The position numbers and the translations under genes were made by a program. 33,122 bases of DNA from Bacteroidota bacterium. Its GTDB lineage: Bacteria > Bacteroidota > Bacteroidia > Sphingobacteriales > Sphingobacteriaceae. Numbering within the stretch: position 1 is the stretch's first letter; each line of letters begins with the position of its first letter. The stretch lies in contig JABDHD010000039.1 in the NCBI GenBank assembly GCA_013285685.1, positions 1 to 33,122 on the forward strand, written 5' to 3'. Below are positions 16,900-26,294 of the stretch, one piece after another. Under the pieces are notes generated by a model. The model worked only from the letters and a program-made list of their open reading frames with translations. It searched no databases and was not told the DNA's origin.

Positions 16900-18450
16900 A
16901 TGGGGGAATTTTATAACATCGTCGTTGCCGACTACAAACAACGTACCCGCAGTTACGCGTTCCTGGTTACGCTGGCAATAAGCCTTTACTTTGCTTATTC
17001 GTTTGTACCCCTGCCCAATGCTGACTATACTACGGTACGGATCGGGAATTACATCGGCGTGCAAAACTCGGCATGGATGGGCTATGTTACTGCCATGATG
17101 TCGAGCGTTTTTTTATGTATGGTTGGCTTTTATTTAATTAACAGCGGCATAAAAAAAGATATTGATACCGGTGTGGGTATGATCATTGCCACTACATCCA
17201 TAAGCAATTTTAAATACCTGCTGGCAAAAACAGCGAGCAATTTTTTGGTGCTGCTGAGTATTACCGCAATGGTTTTTTTAATGAGCATCACCGTGTTTTT
17301 TATCCGTTCGGCCGGTTATCCATTTCAGATCACACAATTTATTTTGCCCTATCTTATTATCACCGTACCGACAATATTCTTCGTGGCGGCCTTAGCCGTA
17401 GTAGCCGAGGTTTTTTTATACCGCTATACCATTTTAATGAATATCGGGTACTTTTTCTTCTTCGCTTTTATGATGTCGCAGCAACTGTTTATTGCGCCGG
17501 CTTTGGATATTTTTGGCGTTAAACCGGTAACAGTGGCCCTGCAAGAGACTATAAAGCAGCATTACGACGGTACAAATAATGAAGTATCCATGGGTTTCAT
17601 TTTCGGGCACCAAAACCCACGGAGCACTTTTGTGTTCAAGGGCATAACATGGACGGCTTCTATCATCGGCGGCCGGCTTTTATATGTGTTCGGCGGTTTG
17701 CTGCTGGTTTTGGCATCGTCCGGATTCTTCCACCGTTTTGACATCAAACAAAAGTTCAAAACAAAAATCAGGAAAAGCTTAGCCGCTATTATTGCACCCG
17801 TGCAACCGCTGCATGACATCAGGCTTTCGGCATTGCCTGCAATTGTGTCCGCATATGGCATAAGCCCGTTTATTAAGGCCGAATTGTTAATGCTGATCAG
17901 AAAAGGCCCGCACTGGCTTTGGCTGATCAATTTTGGCGGAATGGTTGCTTTGGCGCTGGCCCCATTGCCCTTTGCCCATCAAATGGTATTGCCCGGGCTG
18001 TGGTTTTTGCAGGTGGCGCCCTGGAGCGACCTGGCCACCAAGGAGAAAACAAACCGCATACACTATTTTAGCTATGCATCCTACAAACCATTAACCAGGC
18101 TGTTACCCGCGCAAATTTTGGCCGGCATTATTTTGGCGCTGGCGTTAGCCTCACCGCTTTGGGTACGATGCTTAATCAGCGGCGATCCTTTAGCTGCTTT
18201 GAATATTATAATGGGTGGGGTATTTATCGTGCTTTTTGCCGTGGCATCAGGCATGCTTACCGGCGGAAAAAAACTTTTCGAGATCCTTTTTTTCCTGATC
18301 ACTTACGCCAATATTGAACAGGCGCCCTTTGCCGATTATTTTGGCGGCATGCATAGCGGTCTGAGTTACACCGTCATCGTAGCCGGGCTTATCGGGTTTT
18401 TCGTTGCAGTAAGTTTTCTGTTAAGAAAAATGGAGATCAGAAGTATTTGA
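16900..18450 (+). CDS. ABC transporter permease (about 12 membrane segments)
   Basis: 516 residues, membrane-embedded throughout, with helices near 20-38, 63-85, 110-135, 145-185, 190-205, 255-280, 345-365 and several up to 510, ending in a short basic tail. A soluble stretch lies around 205-250 and another at 285-325. It fits the long Bacteroidota permeases that pair with a single ATPase. It begins one base after the ATPase gene. No substrate can be assigned. Confidence 0.85.
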   Translation: MGEFYNIVVADYKQRTRSYAFLVTLAISLYFAYSFVPLPNADYTTVRIGNYIGVQNSAWMGYVTAMMSSVFLCMVGFYLINSGIKKDIDTGVGMIIATTSISNFKYLLAKTASNFLVLLSITAMVFLMSITVFFIRSAGYPFQITQFILPYLIITVPTIFFVAALAVVAEVFLYRYTILMNIGYFFFFAFMMSQQLFIAPALDIFGVKPVTVALQETIKQHYDGTNNEVSMGFIFGHQNPRSTFVFKGITWTASIIGGRLLYVFGGLLLVLASSGFFHRFDIKQKFKTKIRKSLAAIIAPVQPLHDIRLSALPAIVSAYGISPFIKAELLMLIRKGPHWLWLINFGGMVALALAPLPFAHQMVLPGLWFLQVAPWSDLATKEKTNRIHYFSYASYKPLTRLLPAQILAGIILALALASPLWVRCLISGDPLAALNIIMGGVFIVLFAVASGMLTGGKKLFEILFFLITYANIEQAPFADYFGGMHSGLSYTVIVAGLIGFFVAVSFLLRKMEIRSI

Positions 18451-18525
18451 TCGAATCAGACTTGTTAGTATTTATTACTGTAGGGTAAAGTGAAAGAGAT
18501 TTTAAAACATTAAGGAATTCTTTCA

Positions 18526-19201
18526 ATGAAATCAACAATAAAAACCGTCTCTGAGTCGCGAAAACAAACTTGTATCATCGCCGGCACAAGCGGAATTTTG
18601 GGCATCGTAATGCTCATTATCTCATTCAATATCAATCCCGGGCCACCGGCAGGCGCTAATCAAAACCAGTTAATTGCTTTTGGCCAGCACTATTACAATT
18701 CCATCCTGTGGGGAGCCTGGTTGCAGGCAGTAGCGCCAGTATTCATCACATTTTTTGCGTTTGCGCTGGTGCATTTATCGGGGCGCCGCTAACAGGCTGT
18801 CTGGATGGATGGTTTTCTTCGCACTCGTTGTACTTATGGTGGTCAGCCTTATCGAGATTACTTTTTATATCGCCGTGATGTTCAGATCACCGGTCGAAGG
18901 AACCCTGATCAGCCTGCATACGATTTATGCAGTACAACACCTGTACTTTATTGTGGCGGCCCCGGCGGTATTTATAACGCTGGGCATCATGCTGCTTAAT
19001 TCGGGTGTCTTGTCAAATTTTTTCGCCTACACCGCTATCGTGCTGGGTTTAGCTTTTGCCGCATTGGGCATGTTGTTTTTAACTACACTTGTTTTACCAC
19101 TATGGGTAACAGCATGTGGTGGCGCACAGGCTGTTTGGTGGTTGTCGGCCAGCATTTCGCTGGTTAAAAGATCGGGGAAGATCGCTTATACCGATATCTA
19201 A
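18526..19201 (+). pseudogene. Membrane protein gene split by a +1 frameshift at GGGG
   Basis: The first frame (ATG at 18526) gives 88 residues with two hydrophobic segments and runs into a stop at 18792 just after ALVHLSG. The second frame continues seamlessly as GAANRLSGWMVFFALVV and four more membrane helices to 19201. Removing one G from GGGG (18780-18783) joins them into one protein of about 225 residues with six helices. This may be true inactivation or a homopolymer error. The family is not recognised. It follows the ABC pair by 75 bases. Confidence 0.75.
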
Positions 19202-19248
19202 ATTTCTATTCTTTCAGAGGCTCTAAAAACAAAATGAATTCTTCATTA

Positions 19249-19386
19249 CCGTTGGCTTCAGCCAACGGATTGCTATAAATTGAACGTTTTCGGCTTTAGC
19301 CGAATAATTTAGTGTCCAGGCATTGCGGCAATTTTGGCTAAAGCCAGCAACTTTACTCCTAATATTCCGTTGGCTGACGCCAACGG
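19249..19386. repeat. REP-like palindrome cluster
   Basis: Four hairpins in 140 bases: CCGTTGGCT-TC-AGCCAACGG (19249-19268), TTCGGCT-TT-AGCCGAA (19289-19304), TGGCT-AA-AGCCA (19335-19346) and CCGTTGGC-TGAC-GCCAACGG (19367-19386). The outer pair is flanked by CATTA / CAATGAA in inverted order, so the cluster is itself a larger inverted repeat. No transposase is present. Confidence 0.8.
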
Positions 19387-19466
19387 CAATGAATTTTTGC
19401 TTGTAGCAATTTCCCTTAATCGCTTTTAGACAACTTTCTAAAAGTTGACAAATCGTTCCGTTCTCA

Positions 19467-19700
19467 TTATTTCAATCCCCATTTTTCGAATAGTTTTACA
19501 ACTTCAGCGTGGGTTACTGTCTCGCCGCAGTCAGCTTCAGATAGTCCTTCTAAAACATCATTTTGCTGCTCCGCACTTAATTCATCAAACCAGTCAACCT
19601 TTCTATCTGATAAAAAAGCTTTTATATCCATGATAAGGCCTTCATCTTTTGTATCCATAATAGTCTGCAAAATGTTTAGCTTTTCTGCTTGTAAATCCAT
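19467..19700 (-). CDS. Antitoxin-like small protein without visible toxin
   Basis: 77 residues, acidic. The end WFDELSAEQQ...GLSEADCGETVTHAEVVKLFEKW resembles the short antitoxins of Bacteroidota RelE/ParE-type modules, which end with a G-x-x-x-x-H-E-E-V-x-x-x-x-x-K-W pattern. In such modules the toxin gene normally follows at once. Here the next bases on the minus strand hold only a nine-codon frame, and the REP-like cluster begins about 80 bases on. It is thus an orphan, or the toxin has been lost. Confidence 0.6.
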   Translation of the reverse strand: MDLQAEKLNILQTIMDTKDEGLIMDIKAFLSDRKVDWFDELSAEQQNDVLEGLSEADCGETVTHAEVVKLFEKWGLK

Positions 19701-19824
19701 AGAATTGAATTAAATATTAAAATATCATTTTGGTTTATCAAATTTAACAAAGTTATTCTGTAAACTTTTCATCTATAAGGTCATCTTGCTTTAAAATTCC
19801 CGGCTATTAGTTGATTTTTAAATT

Positions 19825-20757
19825 CTACAAAAACGACAACGAATTGGCCGTTGGCACATGCGTGGTTTTGATGCCGGGCAGTTTTTCCTTCAGCCAGTTT
19901 AGCATAAACTCCGATCCGGCTTCCTCGCTGGCAATGTGGCCCAAAACTGCCAGCGAAATATTATCGCCTTTGGCCAGGGCATCGCGCACATATTCGGCAG
20001 TTTCCCATTCTTGTATCTCGCCGCAGATCAACACATCGGGTTTCACGTGCTCAATGGCCTGTATCTGCCTTTGACCTCCTGCCGCGCCGGGAATAAACAA
20101 TATGCGGCTGCATTTTTGGTCGGGATCGCCCACATAGCGCACTTTATCGATGATCAGCTTTGATTTCGCATGACGGATCAACTCCTTTAACGGTGTCGGC
20201 GGCATGGTCAAAATATTGATCGTGTCTTTATCTGCATATTTCCTCCAGCCCAGCTTATCCATTACACCGATGGTTACGCCATCCGGCACCAGGCGATGGA
20301 TGTAGTCGTGGTTTCGCCAAACAGCTATGCCATGTTTGTCCAAAAGTTCCCGTTTAAACTGGTAAACTTTATCGTTTTTCAGCCAATCCGTTTCATCGGT
20401 ATGGTTATAAAAGGTCGGTTCGTGGGCGATGATAAAGTTCGCCCCCAGGTCTATCACATTGCGGATGACGGCGATGGTTGCAAACATAGTGGTAACTATA
20501 CCCTTTACAATCGTATCAGGGCTCCCGGCCTTCAAGGTGTCGACTGTATCTTTCAGCGCCCCGCCCGGAACATCTTTTATAAACAGGTCCATAACTTGCT
20601 GCACGGTGTATTGCTCCTGCGGTTTGAACAACTGGGTTGCGCTGCTTGCCAAAGGAGTTGCCAGCACCAACCCGGCGCTAATGGCCGAAACATCATATAT
20701 AAATTTTCTGCGGGTGTAACCGGATTGCTCACCGGCACTTAATTTTACAGGTTTCAT
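19825..20757 (-). CDS. Tat-exported Nif3-like dinuclear metal centre protein
   Basis: 310 residues. The N-terminus carries a twin-arginine signal (YTRRKFIYD with Arg16-Arg17, then a hydrophobic AISAGLVLATPLASSA). The body has Nif3/YbgI (DUF34) features: ANFIIAHEPTFYNHT (His112, His119 as likely metal ligands), the RNHDYIHR region, ICGEIQEWE and VLGHIASEEAGSEF near the end. Typical Nif3 proteins are cytosolic hexamers or trimers with two metal ions and often GTP-cyclohydrolase-like or unclear activity. Tat export implies folding with metal before transport. The substrate is unknown. Confidence 0.85.
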   Translation of the reverse strand: MKPVKLSAGEQSGYTRRKFIYDVSAISAGLVLATPLASSATQLFKPQEQYTVQQVMDLFIKDVPGGALKDTVDTLKAGSPDTIVKGIVTTMFATIAVIRNVIDLGANFIIAHEPTFYNHTDETDWLKNDKVYQFKRELLDKHGIAVWRNHDYIHRLVPDGVTIGVMDKLGWRKYADKDTINILTMPPTPLKELIRHAKSKLIIDKVRYVGDPDQKCSRILFIPGAAGGQRQIQAIEHVKPDVLICGEIQEWETAEYVRDALAKGDNISLAVLGHIASEEAGSEFMLNWLKEKLPGIKTTHVPTANSLSFL

Positions 20758-20844
20758 AATTGATCCGGGTTAGTTTATTAATTGGAAAGAAAGCTTATTT
20801 AAAGTTAAGCAATTATTATTAAGATTGTAAACCCCTCCCTCCAT

Positions 20845-22311
20845 TTAGTTTAAAGTAACCAGGCATACCGCAAAAGGCTTCATTTCAATCGCACCGCCAT
20901 TTATCACCGACTGAGTTGGCGGATTATCGGCGGACACCTCATCTACGATACTGACTTTGGCCCCGTTGAATGCCGCAGGCACTTTTAGCATGATGGTTTT
21001 ATTTCTTTTGTTTAAAAGGAGCACTTTTTTACTTGCTCCGTTAACAAAAGCCTGGGCAGTAATATCATCACCTGTGTTAGCATCAATACCCGTCGACACC
21101 AAACTACCCCCGGCTTTGATATTGTCCCTGATCATTTTCAATACCCAAAAACGGGCATTGGGCTTGCTGTTTACATAATTGATCATGCTTACATCAGGGT
21201 ATTGCGTAGGGAAGCCAACCAGCTGCGATTCGCCGATGACATCGATGCCAGCCTTTGTCAATCCAATAAAAAAGTAGGCGTATACACTTGCCGAAAGGTT
21301 CCAGTAGGCCTGCGAAATAGGCTGGTTGCGCATGGCATCGCTCACAAAGGTACCGAGTTCGTCAATATCCGTTTTGGTATTGGGTGATAACCTTTTTCGA
21401 ATACTTTCAATATAACTTACTGTATTTAAAAAGGCATCCGCCTTATCAAATAACGTGTATTCATAAGCATCAAATTTTTGCTGATCATTGGCATTGGCGT
21501 AACAATGGTACGATATCATATCAAGCGGAATGCCCGGCCTATGATTTGCCGGGTTTAAAAAGTACTCAAACCATTCAGGTTTTTCAAAAGCAAGCGCCAA
21601 ACCGACGAATTTGGTATTTGGCGATACCTGGTGAATGGCGGTTACCATTGCGTCATATTTTTTGGTATAGGTTTCGGGCGTATTATTATGTTCATAATCA
21701 GGCTCGTTAAAAACCTCCCAATACGGAATATCGTAATGATAGCCAGATTTATGGTATTTTCCCATCTCATCGGTAAACCCGCCTTTGGTATACCAGCTCA
21801 CCAGCCGCGCATAGTAATCCGTCAGCTCTTTCATCGTAGTGTCCCTTAGCTGCGTTCCGCCGCCGTAATACCAGTCGACCTGGTTTGGGTCTTTGGCATA
21901 TGGTACGGGCTTATCGGTTTTGTACATCCATTGCGGTGTAGTACTGAAATTAATGATGACAGAATGCCCTTTGGTTGCGTCGAAAAAGTCGATGGTCATC
22001 GGGTCGATCAAACTAAAATCCCACGAAGTTTTGCCGCTATCGGGGGCATCCAGTTCGGCAACCACCAATTTTGGGTAAGGAAACCAGGGCACATAGCGCA
22101 CATAATCCGCACCCAGATCTTTTAAAGCGCCAAAGGAACCATCGTGCATAAGAGCCCCTCTGCGCAACATCGGGTTGCCGACCACCTGCAGCGTCGGGGT
22201 TGATTTGGACACCATTAATATATTGTCCCACTTTACATCAAGCGACGGCCCCTGCGCCATGCAAACCTGCAGGCCCAAAAGCCAGCAGGCAATAACTGTA
22301 AATCTTTTCAT
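20845..22311 (-). CDS. Secreted clan-A glycoside hydrolase (GH39-like)
   Basis: 488 residues with a signal peptide (MKRFTVIACWLLGLQVCMAQ). It has a TIM-barrel hydrolase layout: WEVFNEPDYEHN with Glu203 as probable acid/base and TDIDELGTF with Glu318 as probable nucleophile, plus MISYHCYAN between. A beta-sandwich from about residue 405 closes the protein. This fits GH39 or a close relative such as beta-xylosidase or arabinofuranosidase types, but the exact family and sugar are uncertain. The neighbours are a sugar-isomerase-like gene and a beta-helix protein on the same strand, which suggests plant or microbial polysaccharide use. Confidence 0.8.
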   Translation of the reverse strand: MKRFTVIACWLLGLQVCMAQGPSLDVKWDNILMVSKSTPTLQVVGNPMLRRGALMHDGSFGALKDLGADYVRYVPWFPYPKLVVAELDAPDSGKTSWDFSLIDPMTIDFFDATKGHSVIINFSTTPQWMYKTDKPVPYAKDPNQVDWYYGGGTQLRDTTMKELTDYYARLVSWYTKGGFTDEMGKYHKSGYHYDIPYWEVFNEPDYEHNNTPETYTKKYDAMVTAIHQVSPNTKFVGLALAFEKPEWFEYFLNPANHRPGIPLDMISYHCYANANDQQKFDAYEYTLFDKADAFLNTVSYIESIRKRLSPNTKTDIDELGTFVSDAMRNQPISQAYWNLSASVYAYFFIGLTKAGIDVIGESQLVGFPTQYPDVSMINYVNSKPNARFWVLKMIRDNIKAGGSLVSTGIDANTGDDITAQAFVNGASKKVLLLNKRNKTIMLKVPAAFNGAKVSIVDEVSADNPPTQSVINGGAIEMKPFAVCLVTLN

Positions 22312-22397
22312 TGGGTTTATAATTTGGGTTGATGAAAGGTATAAAAAAATCTGGTATTTGCGGGTTTAAATGCGGGATTGTTCGAAACGTTCTCCAT

Positions 22398-22579
22398 CCC
22401 TCTTTCCCGCTTGCGGAAGAGAGGGTGGTCGAGCAGAGCGATGACCGGGTGAGTCGACGCCGAGCGACATTACCGTCAATGCATTAGCGTCAATGCACTG
22501 GCGCCAATGTCCGCCGGGTCGACTCACCCCGACTACGCTTCGCTGGTCGACCCTCTCTTCGGCTTCGCCGGAAAGAGGG
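22398..22579. repeat. Large imperfect intergenic stem-loop element, about 180 bases
   Basis: Left arm from 22398 (CCCTCTTTCC...GAGAGGGT...GGTGAGTCGAC) pairs with the right arm ending 22579 (GTCGACTCACC...ACCCTCTC...GGAAAGAGGG) over about 60 bases with mismatches. Each arm holds a smaller hairpin. It resembles the non-coding inverted-repeat elements found many times in Sphingobacteriaceae genomes, judged from memory only. No ORF or transposase lies in it. Confidence 0.75.
22468..22509 (+). repeat. Three tandem 14-bp repeats in the loop
   Basis: CATTACCGTCAATG, CATTAGCGTCAATG and CACTGGCGCCAATG follow without gaps in the loop of the 22398-22579 element. Confidence 0.85.
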
Positions 22580-22659
22580 TAGCTGCAATTATTCTTATTT
22601 TTCGAACACCCAAGGTTTGATGTTCGTAAAGACGCAAAATATTGCCTCTCTACAAAGAT

Positions 22660-24102
22660 TCAACCCACCTTAACCGTCTGTATATTAAGCAGCTGCCATA
22701 ATTTTACAATCTTCGATGCAATATGCCCTATGCCTACAGCGCAGTGATGCGCCGGGCCGTGTGCGTTCCATTGTTCAACAAAATTCTTTGCCCCGATGGG
22801 AAACCGGTAACGGCTATTGGTATTGCCAATCTCCAGGATAGGCCCCGGTACGGACGCCGCTTCAGCAACCAGCAGCACTATTTTGCCATCGAACGTTTCA
22901 ACAACGGACAACAGGGTTACATCGCCATGCTTCACCGACATTTCAACCGAAAGGCCCTTCCCTACTTTGCCATGATAAACCTGTAATGGTTTTACTTTTA
23001 TCTTTCCTTCAGCAATCGCCGGGTGGCAGGGGCCGTCGTGACCCATCAATACCACATCGTCGGCATAATCCATGGCATAGTATTCCGTGAACGAACCGCC
23101 GGCCCCAAAGCCGTCCATGATCTTCATGGCCTGTGCGTTTTTTACCTCGTACTCCCCGGCGACCGGGACACCGTTTGAAGTAAGCAATGAACCGGCCAAT
23201 ATCATCGAGCTTATTGTATCTTCGTTTTGCGGGTTACCGCTGCCCTTGTGGTAATAAGCCATTGAGCCAAGGCCATATTTTTTAACGAGGCGATCCATTG
23301 CCACCGACGTGCGCGCCGCGCGTTTCAGTTCGTCGGCTGAACAATCCGCGTCTATCTCAAAACTTTGGTAAAATTCGTTTAGCTTTTCGGCTATTTCTTC
23401 ATCATTTACATCGCGCCGCAGTGCGGATAATTCGTCAACCTCGATAATTTCCATGTGGCCGCCAAATACGGCGCATTGCAATGTCAGGTTTGAATAAATA
23501 TCCAGCATGCCGCCATAATAATTGCCCATAAGGCCGAGCCGGTTATAGGATAGGGTATGCGCAACTTTTGCGGCTGACAGCCAATCCCCGATCTCTTGCC
23601 AAACCGCTGGATCGTTCAGCGTTCCGGTAACCTGGTGAAACGGAATGCCACTCCGTTTAAAAACATTGGCAATCTCCGGCGCCGCGCAGGCCGAACAATA
23701 AGCAAGCCATTCACCGGTCATGGTAGTACGGTCGTTCAACTGGTTAAACCACGCATAATCAATCGCTGCATCCGGCGCCAGGTTCAGCACGATAACAGGC
23801 ACTTTTGCCCTCTTTATTACCGGTAATACTGTAGAAGATAAGGCATAGGTAGTTACATACAAAAATATCAGGTCAACATCTTCCCGCCTGAACCGGCTGC
23901 CAGCTTCAAATGCTTTGTCGATGGTGTCGATCAACCCAAGGTTAATAATTTCGGCCCCGGAACTTTCCAGTTTTTTTGCTGCCTGGTCGATATAGCCGAT
24001 CAGGCGCCTTTCCAATCCATCAAATTGTTCCCAATAAGCCGCAAGGCCGATGCCAAAAAGGCCGGCCTTGAGCGGGGGTATCGGTGTTTTTGAAGGGGTC
24101 AT
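22660..24102 (-). CDS. L-arabinose/L-fucose isomerase superfamily protein
   Basis: 480 residues, no signal peptide, so cytosolic. The fold landmarks are LFGIGLAAYWEQFDGLERRL at the start, VPVIVLNLAPD in the middle, and the metal-site region VPVAGEYEVK, GSFTEYYAMD, LMGHDGPCHP and AHGPAHHCAVGIGH. These place two Glu and two His as in the Mn-binding set of L-arabinose isomerase. It is shorter and more divergent than canonical AraA, so a different sugar is possible. It starts 50 bases after the beta-helix gene on the same strand and is probably co-transcribed with it. Confidence 0.8.
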   Translation of the reverse strand: MTPSKTPIPPLKAGLFGIGLAAYWEQFDGLERRLIGYIDQAAKKLESSGAEIINLGLIDTIDKAFEAGSRFRREDVDLIFLYVTTYALSSTVLPVIKRAKVPVIVLNLAPDAAIDYAWFNQLNDRTTMTGEWLAYCSACAAPEIANVFKRSGIPFHQVTGTLNDPAVWQEIGDWLSAAKVAHTLSYNRLGLMGNYYGGMLDIYSNLTLQCAVFGGHMEIIEVDELSALRRDVNDEEIAEKLNEFYQSFEIDADCSADELKRAARTSVAMDRLVKKYGLGSMAYYHKGSGNPQNEDTISSMILAGSLLTSNGVPVAGEYEVKNAQAMKIMDGFGAGGSFTEYYAMDYADDVVLMGHDGPCHPAIAEGKIKVKPLQVYHGKVGKGLSVEMSVKHGDVTLLSVVETFDGKIVLLVAEAASVPGPILEIGNTNSRYRFPIGAKNFVEQWNAHGPAHHCAVGIGHIASKIVKLWQLLNIQTVKVG

Positions 24103-24152
24103 TTAACGATATATCTATTTAAAGTTAAGGGAATTATATTTAGATCGGCGAC

Positions 24153-25709
24153 CTAATAGATTTCCTCCCTGGCCAAATAATCCGCCGGTTCTAAATTTCC
24201 GCCAAAATGCTTCTTCAACTCCGACCATTTTGAAAATTGGTATCCGGAAAAGAAATTAAGATACCTAACGTCCGCAAACCTTGTCAGATCAGGGTTTTTA
24301 AATTTAGGATCGATGTTAAAGCCGATTATCTTCCCATTTTTTCGCTCCTTATTAAATTTAACGGCCCAGGCTTCAAAACTTTTTACGCCCCAGGTATTAA
24401 ATCTGCCATCTACGCTCCACCAGTCATTGCCGCTAAATTTACATTTACCCAAAATATCCCGGCCTTTTATCAAAGAATCCTTGCCAACGAAAATATTGCG
24501 GTAAAAATTAAATCCACTATTCTCGCTTTTATCCGAAAAACTGATCGCCGCCACTTTTTCATTGTACACAATATTGCCATAAACTTTACAATTGTAAAAC
24601 TGTTTATGGTCGTCGGAACTGTTCCAGATATACAAGCCAGCCTGTGAATCGGAAACTGTGCCATCATTTTCGGTAATATTGTTCCTGATGATGTTATCGT
24701 GCCAAGGGCTTGCCCCCCAATATTGGAACATACAATAGCCGCTCCCCTGGTTGCCATAGCTATAACAATCCTCGATAATTGAATTTGTAGTGCCCCCATC
24801 CAGGTCAAATCCTCCCCCATCTGCTCCCCCTTTAGATGTTTTGTTATTATAGGACAAGCAGTGCTCAATAAATACGCTGTCAGCTTCATAGCACCATATC
24901 CCTACCGGCCCGTTGCCAATACGGGGCATGTCCCAACCATTATTTGTCGCAGTACAGGCTCTGATCGTTACATTGGTACAGTGCCCAACTACAATGCCGT
25001 TACCGCTATGGTTATCCAGCTTGGTTGGGTCGCCTGGGTTGTTTTCAGCGCGACAGTTTTCAATGTGGATATTTCGTGAAGCTTTTTTGCTGTCCCCTTC
25101 TACAGTTATGCCAGCCGAACCATTGTCATGAACAAAAATATAGTCGCAGTCAATATCTGATGCGGAATCTATCAGTAACCCGGATTTTTGAAAGCCGCTG
25201 ATGTCAATGTCGCGCACCTTGATATTTTCGCTATTCAAGATAGCCAAACCACTTTCATGGTTTCCATTTTTCCTGCCCAGGCCAACCAGTTTCAAATCAG
25301 AAATCGACACATTTGTAGTTCGGTATAGACTGATCGCGTGGCTGCTGTCACCATTAATGGTGGCTTGCCCATCGCTATAGGATGATACCCATATACTGCT
25401 GTCGACTTTTCCCACATCGCGCGAATCAAGGACAATTGATGCTACAACAAGTGAACCCTTAAATGTTTCGCCGCCTTTAAAGTAAACGGCGGTGCCTGGT
25501 TTTAATCGAAGACTGTTGATTTTGCGAATGGTTTTAAAAGGGGCCGTTAAAGTTCCCGGATTGTCGTCATTTCCCTGGTTACTGACGTAATATTTATGGG
25601 AAAAACGCACTGCCCGCCGCCGTCTGGTTTGCGCATCGCAATTACTGAAAATAAAAAAAATGGTAAAAAAAGATACAATCAACAAAGTAGGGTAACTGCG
25701 AAAATTCAT
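24153..25709 (-). CDS. Secreted right-handed beta-helix protein
   Basis: 518 residues with a signal peptide (LLIVSFFTIFFIFSNCDAQ). The segment YYVSNQGNDDNPGTLTAPFKTI is typical of the start of DUF1565 / pectate-lyase-like beta-helix proteins, and repeats such as NIHIENCRAENNPGD, NVTIRACTATNNGWD and VFIEHCLSYNNKTS show the coil periodicity up to about residue 350. Many such proteins are polysaccharide lyases or hydrolases, but catalytic residues cannot be fixed by eye. Its place upstream of a sugar isomerase-like gene fits carbohydrate breakdown. Confidence 0.85.
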   Translation of the reverse strand: MNFRSYPTLLIVSFFTIFFIFSNCDAQTRRRRAVRFSHKYYVSNQGNDDNPGTLTAPFKTIRKINSLRLKPGTAVYFKGGETFKGSLVVASIVLDSRDVGKVDSSIWVSSYSDGQATINGDSSHAISLYRTTNVSISDLKLVGLGRKNGNHESGLAILNSENIKVRDIDISGFQKSGLLIDSASDIDCDYIFVHDNGSAGITVEGDSKKASRNIHIENCRAENNPGDPTKLDNHSGNGIVVGHCTNVTIRACTATNNGWDMPRIGNGPVGIWCYEADSVFIEHCLSYNNKTSKGGADGGGFDLDGGTTNSIIEDCYSYGNQGSGYCMFQYWGASPWHDNIIRNNITENDGTVSDSQAGLYIWNSSDDHKQFYNCKVYGNIVYNEKVAAISFSDKSENSGFNFYRNIFVGKDSLIKGRDILGKCKFSGNDWWSVDGRFNTWGVKSFEAWAVKFNKERKNGKIIGFNIDPKFKNPDLTRFADVRYLNFFSGYQFSKWSELKKHFGGNLEPADYLAREEIY

Positions 25710-25835
25710 TATATAAAGGTTTACAACAAAAAATTATTGTGAAAATATACGGATTTTAAAAATGGGGATTTTATAAAAGCACTCACAAAAAACAGTCGGC
25801 ATTTAGTATATTTACGACACCTTTTCGGCCTAACA

Positions 25836-26278
25836 ATGACCCTGCACATTTTCACTATCAGCATTACACTTTTACTGCTGGTCTACCACCAGGCTACAAC
25901 CCTATTGCCGCTTTTTCCATGGAATGACGTCGAAAATACAGCCGGAAAGAGCTCCTGCTCGAAGCGGGCACCAACGGTTTGCTGATGGGAACAGGCGCGC
26001 TGTGCGTGATTATGGGCAATAGCGGCTTTTTTTACTGGTACCCACTCATTTATTACCCCTTCCTGTTCAGCGGCGAACTTTTTCAATGGTGGCTGCCTTA
26101 TTTATCGGAAAAGTTTGCGCGGTCAAAAGCCAATTTTGATTATGATGCACTTTTTTCGCGCACGACAAAACTGATCCCGCATACACCCGGAAAACGAACA
26201 CCGGATGCAAACCACGTCGTGCTGCATTTGATGACGGTAGTGACGATCGTGCTGGTTTATATCGACCGGCTCGGTTGA
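25836..26278 (+). pseudogene. Small membrane protein gene with a frameshift at AAAA
   Basis: The ATG at 25836 opens MTLHIFTISITLLLLVYHQ...FPWNDVEN and then leaves the conserved frame. The continuing frame reads YSRKELLLEAGTNGLLMGTG and goes on through GFFYWYPLIYYPFLFSGE to a final membrane helix and a stop at 26278. Adding one A to the AAAA at 25933-25936 gives DVEKYSRKELLLEAG and one protein of about 147 residues. This may be a sequencing error. The family is not recognised; it has about four membrane segments. Confidence 0.75.
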
Positions 26279-26294
26279 CCGCTATATTTCATGT

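Noticed and set aside
19249..19386. CRISPR array
   Set aside because: The repeats are palindromes in both orientations with unequal spacing and no spacers of uniform length.
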